A stretch of DNA of 6,140 bases from Cyclobacteriaceae bacterium. Its GTDB lineage: Bacteria; Bacteroidota; Bacteroidia; Cytophagales; Cyclobacteriaceae. The DNA is taken from contig WGED01000352.1 in assembly GCA_015492915.1 (NCBI GenBank), forward strand, positions 1-6,140. Direction: 5' to 3'. This document shows positions 1 to 4,023 of the stretch, piece by piece (positions within the stretch are counted from its first letter, which is position 1; each line of letters begins with the position of its first letter). The position numbers were made by a program, and so were the translations under genes. The notes under the pieces were generated by a model. That model was not told where the DNA came from, made no database searches, and saw only the letters and a list, made by a program, of their open reading frames with translations.

Positions 1-530
1 GGTTCAATAATCCCAAGAGATTTGTTATAAATGTTAGTCGAAGCACTGGACCGTAGTTCTATCTGTGGATTCCCCGCTAAAGCATCTTCTACCTGTTTCC
101 ACAGTTGCTCTGAAAGAGCTTCATGATCCATCATTAACAAAATTTTATGAAGCACGGCCGCGCGGTGGAGGCGACCGTTATCTTCCCGAAATACAGCCGC
201 CGCCCCAACCTGGGCTAATTAAACCGGGCTGGAGCGGTCGTGCTCTAAAACTGTGCCGATAAAATAAGTTTTGGTTGATCCATCCAGAAAATAGCGGAAC
301 AAGTGGTTTTCTCTGCGAGAAATTGGTGTTAGATGATGATACAATTGGCGTTTTGGTGTTTCCCACAAGTTGGTCACATTTTCATCTCTTCCGCCGGTTA
401 CCCGATCATAGGCTTCCTCTAAATCCGGCAATACCAAATCAACAATCGCCTGCCCGGTAGCCGGAAGCACCCGGGCTTCGGTAGCCAATGTTTGCAATGC
501 GGGTTGAAGTGGGGCGAAGGGGTTAGGAAT
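1..530 (-). pseudogene. NurA-like nuclease gene, interrupted by an in-frame stop, partial at window edge
   Basis: NurA nucleases are Mn-dependent 5'-3' exonucleases/endonucleases that work with the HerA translocase in DNA end resection, and HerA-NurA pairs also occur in defence islands. The frame opens just after a TAA at 531-533. Counted from the ATT codon at 530-528, it encodes an N-terminus with PFAPLQPALQ, a helical stretch, and FRYFLDGSTKTYFIG at residues 78-92. D83-G84-S85 (284-276) matches the Asp-Gly-Ser motif that supplies the first metal-binding Asp of NurA. After HDRSSPV a TAA lies at 221-219. The same frame then continues for 72 sense codons to the window edge, starting LAQVGAAAVFREDNG, which reads as the natural continuation of the NurA fold. 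No ATG or GTG start is found; ATT (530) sits at ideal distance from a GAGGG, and TTG (497) is a weak alternative. It overlaps the DUF4276 gene by 8 bases. GC is clearly higher than in the two genes upstream. I infer a recent pseudogene. Family assignment is moderate, based on the DGS motif and flanking pattern. Base-level error or readthrough cannot be excluded. Confidence 0.62.
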
Positions 531-1209
531 TTATTCCCTCCTCATTTGAGCATAAATCTTCTAATTTGCCAAGCCAGTTATTAAAATGAGGGCATTGATT
601 TCTGATCATATTTAAACCAATGTTTTGAATAATAAGCGGTCCATGTAATCTTTTTTGATAATTAGGAAATAAATTTTGAATCCGTGCAGATGGATGGGTA
701 TTTTCACCTTCGTTTATTTCTTCAGGGGACAATCTCCTAACATTATTGATTAATCTGTGAACATTTCCCCGATGTTCAGGTAATACTTCGGCAAGTTTTT
801 GGGGTTGAACAAATATAAAAGTTTCAAATTCATGTAGAACAAGGAATGGTAGAAAACGAGGATTGTTTATGTCTTCCGCAAATGCTTCTTCTAAATGATG
901 AACACGGTCATTTGGGTTGCCTAATGGAAGAGATTCCTTTCCAGGGAAATCATTAGGTAAACCATAAAAATCTAACATCGTAGTGACCAATGCCGCGCTG
1001 CTATCACCAAGTAAATTTATAATATCTTTCCTGACTTTACCGTAAGAGACGATTCCTCCTTTAAAAGTTTGCCCTGCCTTGGTTCGCTTTGTTCTTGCAA
1101 GAATAGGCATTAAATAAATATTACATAGGTTTAATAAATATGGTCTTAATAAATTGCGAACAAAGGTTTCTTCAGTTTGACCCTCTACATAAATAAGTAC
1201 TTTAGTCAT
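523..1209 (-). CDS. DUF4276 family protein (Toprim-like partner of the ATPase)
   Basis: Predicted soluble protein of 228 residues. The N-terminus MTKVLIYVEGQTEETFV gives the VEGxTE motif (E9) typical of DUF4276 and of Toprim-like nucleases such as those of OLD and PARIS systems, in which this Glu binds metal. LVTTMLDFYGLP (residues 74-85) supplies a hydrophobic strand ending in D80, and LHEFETFIF (125-133) carries the conserved HEFE signature, likely further acidic active-site residues. A GENTHPSARI segment follows at 168-177, and the C-terminus has RNQCPHFNNWLGKLE. No signal peptide or membrane segment is visible. I place the start at ATG 1209, because it overlaps the ATPase stop as ATGA and puts the conserved strand at the N-terminus. 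A GTG at 1245 with AGGAG four bases upstream would add 12 residues. The gene is AT-rich. The role is inferred: effector nuclease of an ATPase-nuclease defence pair, with the ATPase as sensor. The family call is confident; the biochemical activity is not demonstrated for this family. Confidence 0.85.
   Translation of the reverse strand: MTKVLIYVEGQTEETFVRNLLRPYLLNLCNIYLMPILARTKRTKAGQTFKGGIVSYGKVRKDIINLLGDSSAALVTTMLDFYGLPNDFPGKESLPLGNPNDRVHHLEEAFAEDINNPRFLPFLVLHEFETFIFVQPQKLAEVLPEHRGNVHRLINNVRRLSPEEINEGENTHPSARIQNLFPNYQKRLHGPLIIQNIGLNMIRNQCPHFNNWLGKLEDLCSNEEGINS
536..540 (-). promoter_or_regulatory. Shine-Dalgarno GAGGG pointing at an ATT codon
   Basis: On the minus strand the sequence reads GAGGG, then AATAA, then ATT CCT. 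The five-base spacing equals that of the ATPase and TIGR04255 genes. The TIGR04255 start region reads GGGGGAATAAATG, almost the same string with ATG. This supports codon 530-528 as the ancestral start of the NurA-like gene and suggests that the third base of the start codon has changed. Confidence 0.45.
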
Positions 1210-2333
1210 AACGCTGGACGTCCCCCCAGCAAATTTTTTTCCCACAAATCTCCTAATCCATAATCTTCAAGCCATGAGGCCATTTCTTTGTCAGATAAGC
1301 GTCGAAAAACAGTCTCTCCCTCAATTCGGTCAACAACAAGAATTTCTTCTGGTGAAAATTGATTCACAAGGGTAACTGATTGTGTTGCTAAAATCACTTG
1401 TGTATGTTTTGCGACACTCCTAACCATGTCAGTTAAAAGGGTTATAGCATAAGGATGAAGCCCGAGTTCCGGTTCGTCAAGCACAATAGTGGAAGGCAAT
1501 TGTTTTGGAGGTTGCATAAAAAGGGTGGTTAGGCATATAAAACGAAGTGTTCCATCTGAAAGCGCATTAGGTCCAAAAAGCACATCAGAACCTTTTTCTT
1601 TCCATTCCAAACGTATTTTATCAGGGTTGAATGGTGAAGGTCGAAGGATAAAATCACCAAAAAAAGGAGCAGCAAGGCGTATCGTTTCTACAATATTGCG
1701 ATAATAATCTGGTTTCGTTTCTTTTAGTAAAAATAAATAAGCTGCAAGATTAGAAGCATCAGGCCTTAGAAAAAGATTATCATGAATATCACCTGTTTGC
1801 TTAACTTTGGCTGAATCACTTGTATCATGAAAGTGATACAAGTGCCAGGATTGAAGAGCTTCCAAAACATATTTTGCTACTCGAACACGTTTATTTTTCC
1901 AGTCAGGTAAAAATGTTTCTTCATGAACACGATATGACCTTTTACTGGGGTATGGGTGGTTGTATCTTTCACGATTGTGAAAATAAATTATTTCCTCTTC
2001 AAAAACCATTAAATCTTCTGATGTAGGTATAAGAGAACATTCATAGCCATTTGCTAAATTTTTATTTCTTTTAAACCAAAGTTCTATATGCAAACGCTCG
2101 GTTTGTTTTCTTCCATAGTGAAGAATCTGATCAGCTCCTCCTGATTGTAATATATATTTTTGCATACCTTGGTTGACTAAACGGTTCATAAATTTAAATA
2201 AGCTAATAAAATTGGATTTCCCCGAGCCGTTCGCTCCAATAAGCACATTAATGGGACGGAGTAGTATGTTTGCTTCCCGAATAGATTTATATCCCTGAAG
2301 TAAAATGCGCTCTAACATAAAATTTTGGAGCAT
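1206..2333 (-). CDS. AAA/ABC-type ATPase (COG4637/AAA_21-like)
   Basis: Soluble SMC/ABC-like ATPase of 375 residues, a usual length for this predicted-ATPase family. The order is complete: an N-terminal strand LERILLQGYKSI, Walker A GANGSGKS at 33-40, a central lid region of about 200 residues containing LYHFHDTSDSAK (165-176), an ABC signature ALSDGTLR at 257-264, Walker B TIVLDEPELGLHP at 282-294, and a switch motif ATQS at 316-319 where many relatives have ATHS. The C-terminal tail SWLEDYGLGDLWEKNLLGGRP is also characteristic. No nuclease domain is fused, unlike OLD proteins, and the DUF4276 gene follows with an ATGA overlap, so the two products probably act as a complex. The ATG at 2333 has AGGAG five bases upstream; a second ATG at codon 6 is less well placed. 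The gene is strikingly AT-rich (a sampled line near 2000 is about 25% GC). Function is inferred by analogy to ATPase-Toprim abortive-infection systems: sensing of phage activity and control of the partner. Confidence 0.9.
   Translation of the reverse strand: MLQNFMLERILLQGYKSIREANILLRPINVLIGANGSGKSNFISLFKFMNRLVNQGMQKYILQSGGADQILHYGRKQTERLHIELWFKRNKNLANGYECSLIPTSEDLMVFEEEIIYFHNRERYNHPYPSKRSYRVHEETFLPDWKNKRVRVAKYVLEALQSWHLYHFHDTSDSAKVKQTGDIHDNLFLRPDASNLAAYLFLLKETKPDYYRNIVETIRLAAPFFGDFILRPSPFNPDKIRLEWKEKGSDVLFGPNALSDGTLRFICLTTLFMQPPKQLPSTIVLDEPELGLHPYAITLLTDMVRSVAKHTQVILATQSVTLVNQFSPEEILVVDRIEGETVFRRLSDKEMASWLEDYGLGDLWEKNLLGGRPAL
1817..1844. repeat. Perfect 11-bp inverted repeat with 6-base loop inside the ATPase gene
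   Basis: CACTTGTATCA (1817-1827) is matched exactly by TGATACAAGTG (1834-1844), separated by TGAAAG. In the ATPase mRNA it would form an 11-bp hairpin covering codons H164 to the first base of D173, within the HFHDTSD stretch. No U-run follows, so it is not an intrinsic terminator. It could be an operator-like dyad or an mRNA structure. Because the encoded residues look like a family motif, coincidence is also possible. Confidence 0.6.
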
Positions 2334-2426
2334 TACTTCTCCTAACCGTATTTAAATAAAATAAAAGTTTCTAATTTCTACCTTTTTACTTTTAGATAAG
2401 TGGATTCGTAAAATCAAAATTATAGA
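2334..2426. other. AT-rich intergenic gap between the HEPN and ATPase genes
   Basis: This 93-base stretch is the only real gap between genes in the window. It holds the ribosome binding site of the ATPase gene and the -10 part of a possible minus-strand promoter. A weak TAAAAGT/ACTTTTA dyad with a 19-base loop is present (near 2366-2398), but it is AT-only apart from one pair and is not convincing as a terminator. No ORF or RNA gene is seen. Confidence 0.6.
2339..2343 (-). promoter_or_regulatory. Shine-Dalgarno AGGAG of the ATPase gene
   Basis: The minus strand reads TTAGGAGAAGTAATG. AGGAG lies five bases before the ATG at 2333, which selects this start over the in-frame ATG at codon 6. It is a strong independent initiation site, in contrast to the coupled starts elsewhere in the cluster. 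Confidence 0.6.
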
Positions 2427-2446
2427 TCACAACCCTTCTAAATTAA
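2419..2446 (-). promoter_or_regulatory. Possible sigma70-type promoter for the ATPase-DUF4276 unit
   Basis: On the minus strand a perfect TATAAT (2424-2419) lies 16 bases downstream of TTAATT (2446-2441), a poor -35 match. It would start transcription roughly 80 bases before the ATPase ATG. The -35 and part of the spacer lie in the end of the HEPN gene. In AT-rich DNA a lone TATAAT is weak evidence, so this is tentative. Confidence 0.25.
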
Positions 2447-2801
2447 TTTCAATCTTACGTGCAAGTGTCACCGCTTTTATTGTTTCCTTTGGCAACCTTG
2501 GAATTAAATCATCATAATCCGCTTTATTCCGAAGGCGCTTTAAACGACTCAGCTCTATTCCTATCTGTTTACGAAATTTTTGTGAACTTCTCCGAAAATG
2601 CTGTTCCACGTTTTTGTGGTCTTCCCCTGTATGAGTTAATGCGAGACCTTCCTTCACTGAGGGTTCACGGGCCAAGCCAAAGGCCCCATAATATGCTCGG
2701 CTAATCGCTGAACGCTGACACGCTTCTGTTTCCGCAAAGGTTTCGCTTTCCTGATGCAGCCTTTCAGCAAGATCAATATAGGTTTTCCATTGAAAGCTCA
2801 T
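2427..2801 (-). CDS. HEPN-domain protein, UPF0332-like
   Basis: Small basic, mainly helical protein of 124 residues. Two parts recall the HEPN four-helix fold: RSAISRAYYGAFGLAR at 30-45 (the helix with the SRAYYxxF pattern) and RLKRLRNKADYDD at 86-98, followed by a last helix ETIKAVTLARKIEINL. Many HEPN proteins are RNases with an R-x4-6-H motif. Here the corresponding stretch is R91-N-K-A-D-Y96, without the His, as in UPF0332-like members, so RNase activity is uncertain. The ATG at 2801 overlaps the stop of the upstream gene as ATGA, and no Shine-Dalgarno is visible, so translation is probably coupled. By my count it has about 22 Lys/Arg against 18 Asp/Glu, whereas the upstream partner is very acidic, which fits a bound toxin-antitoxin-like pair. 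That role is inference. An alternative is a non-catalytic binding or scaffold subunit. Confidence 0.75.
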   Translation of the reverse strand: MSFQWKTYIDLAERLHQESETFAETEACQRSAISRAYYGAFGLAREPSVKEGLALTHTGEDHKNVEQHFRRSSQKFRKQIGIELSRLKRLRNKADYDDLIPRLPKETIKAVTLARKIEINLEGL

Positions 2802-3244
2802 CGAAAGGTAACATCAACATTAAAAAGTCCATTAATTATTTCCTCACGATCCAGAAGCCAATGTCGATCGAATTCTTCCAGTTTTTGCAAGGCCACTTCA
2901 GGATCCATATCGATTTCTGCTAAGGTAAATAACTCGGATTCATCCGTTTCGGGATCGGTTACCAATTCCAGTTCCAGAGATGTATCCGGTCCAAATACAT
3001 TGCGTAGGGCATCTACAGCCTCAAAAATAATTTCAACGAGACCAGGATGATTATATAAGAATTTAAACACTTCTCCTGGCTGTTTCATCGTATATAATTG
3101 TGATAACATGCTAATGCGTTCAACTTGAGAGGCGGTTTTATTTTGCCAATGACTTTCTTCCGGCTCTACCAATACAGGATTACCGGAGACAGGTATCAGA
3201 TCGATATTTGTTCTGTCCAGCGTTAAAGGCATGGCAAATGTCAT
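2798..3244 (-). CDS. Acidic protein of unknown function, coupled to the HEPN gene
   Basis: I do not recognise a named family. The protein has 148 residues and is strongly acidic: I count about 29 Asp/Glu against 10 Lys/Arg. Visible segments are a low-complexity N-terminus, a helical part VFKFLYNHPGLVEIIFEAVDALRNVFG (59-85), a strand LELELVTDPETDESELFTLAEIDMD (90-114), and a helix EVALQKLEEFDRHWLLD (116-132) followed by a terminal strand FNVDVTF. The alternating strand-helix pattern suggests a compact alpha/beta domain. There is no signal peptide or membrane segment. The ATG at 3244 overlaps the TIGR04255 stop as ATGA and has AGGAGG seven bases upstream; its own stop overlaps the HEPN start in the same way. 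The acid/base complementarity and invariant order suggest that it binds or restrains the HEPN protein. This is inference from context only. Confidence 0.8.
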   Translation of the reverse strand: MTFAMPLTLDRTNIDLIPVSGNPVLVEPEESHWQNKTASQVERISMLSQLYTMKQPGEVFKFLYNHPGLVEIIFEAVDALRNVFGPDTSLELELVTDPETDESELFTLAEIDMDPEVALQKLEEFDRHWLLDREEIINGLFNVDVTFR

Positions 3245-4023
3245 GATTTCTCCTCCTCAAATTGTTGGCGCAATTTATCGGTTATGGCTCCCTCAAACGC
3301 AGCCAGGATATTTTCATGGGCTTTCTCTACCCATTCCATGCCGTATTCAGAATTTATATTTTCGGGCTGAATCAAAAAGTAATCCAGATCTAAAAGAATT
3401 GAAACAGTATTTTCTTTCTCCGGTGGTGCACTGCTCAAGCGCATTTGAAGTCCATCTCTCCCTTCTTCATGTGGAAATAGCAATTGAAGATTGAATCCGG
3501 TATATAGTTGCGGTAATTCACCGCCTACATAAGGATAAAAATTAAAAAACGTTGGCAAATCAACTTTAGTTGTATTGAAGTCGATTTTATTAATGTAGCG
3601 AAGTCCAATTCGTTGTATTTCAGGTTCGGGAACAACTTCCAGATAGGCTTTATATGCCGTTCGGACCAATGGTTTAAATCTTTCCCAGTGCGGATAGGGG
3701 GTCAGGTGATGAACGGAAATACGGCGCGGCTGCAATTGTACAAAGGCGCGTTCGTCTTCTCGCAAGAATTGAGTGCCTTCTTCCATTTGAGGTTGCAAAA
3801 CAACGCCTTTCTGTTCCACCTGGACATGCATCCCTACATTGCGCAAGGCACGCCGTTTTGGAAATTCACTTTTTACTCTTTCATAAACAAGTCCGGGAAT
3901 TGTAGCATCCCATGGCGTAGAGGGTTTAAATCGGAATTCACAAACGACCTCTACAATTGGCGGTTTGCGGTATTTTCGTTCTTTCATGGACGGTTTTCTC
4001 TTTTGTTGTTTGGATGTTGCCAT
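3241..4023 (-). CDS. TIGR04255 family protein
   Basis: Soluble protein of 260 residues, the usual size for this sporadically distributed family of unknown biochemical function. Recognition features are YRKPPIVEVVCEFRF at 18-32, TIPGLVYERVKSEFP at 41-55, the central HHLTPYPHWERF at 105-116, RIGLRYINKIDF at 138-149, and the C-terminal FEGAITDKLRQQF at 243-255. A basic tail of about 17 residues (SKQQKRKPSMKERK) precedes the conserved core. The ATG at 4023 immediately follows the methyltransferase TAA, with AAGGGGG five bases upstream, so the two genes are very likely co-transcribed and translationally coupled. Members of this family are often found near mobile and defence genes, but no activity is established. 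In this cluster it could be an accessory subunit for the methyltransferase or for the following acidic/HEPN pair; I cannot choose between them from sequence. Confidence 0.85.
   Translation of the reverse strand: MATSKQQKRKPSMKERKYRKPPIVEVVCEFRFKPSTPWDATIPGLVYERVKSEFPKRRALRNVGMHVQVEQKGVVLQPQMEEGTQFLREDERAFVQLQPRRISVHHLTPYPHWERFKPLVRTAYKAYLEVVPEPEIQRIGLRYINKIDFNTTKVDLPTFFNFYPYVGGELPQLYTGFNLQLLFPHEEGRDGLQMRLSSAPPEKENTVSILLDLDYFLIQPENINSEYGMEWVEKAHENILAAFEGAITDKLRQQFEEEKS

Noticed and set aside
65..366. Small ORFs on both strands over the left end
   Set aside because: They lie out of frame across the NurA-like remnant, use no good ribosome binding site, and have low-complexity Pro/Gly-rich translations.
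2366..2398. TAAAAGT/ACTTTTA dyad as a terminator after the HEPN gene
   Set aside because: The stem has seven pairs, six of them A-T, with a 19-base loop. In such AT-rich sequence this is expected by chance and would be unstable.
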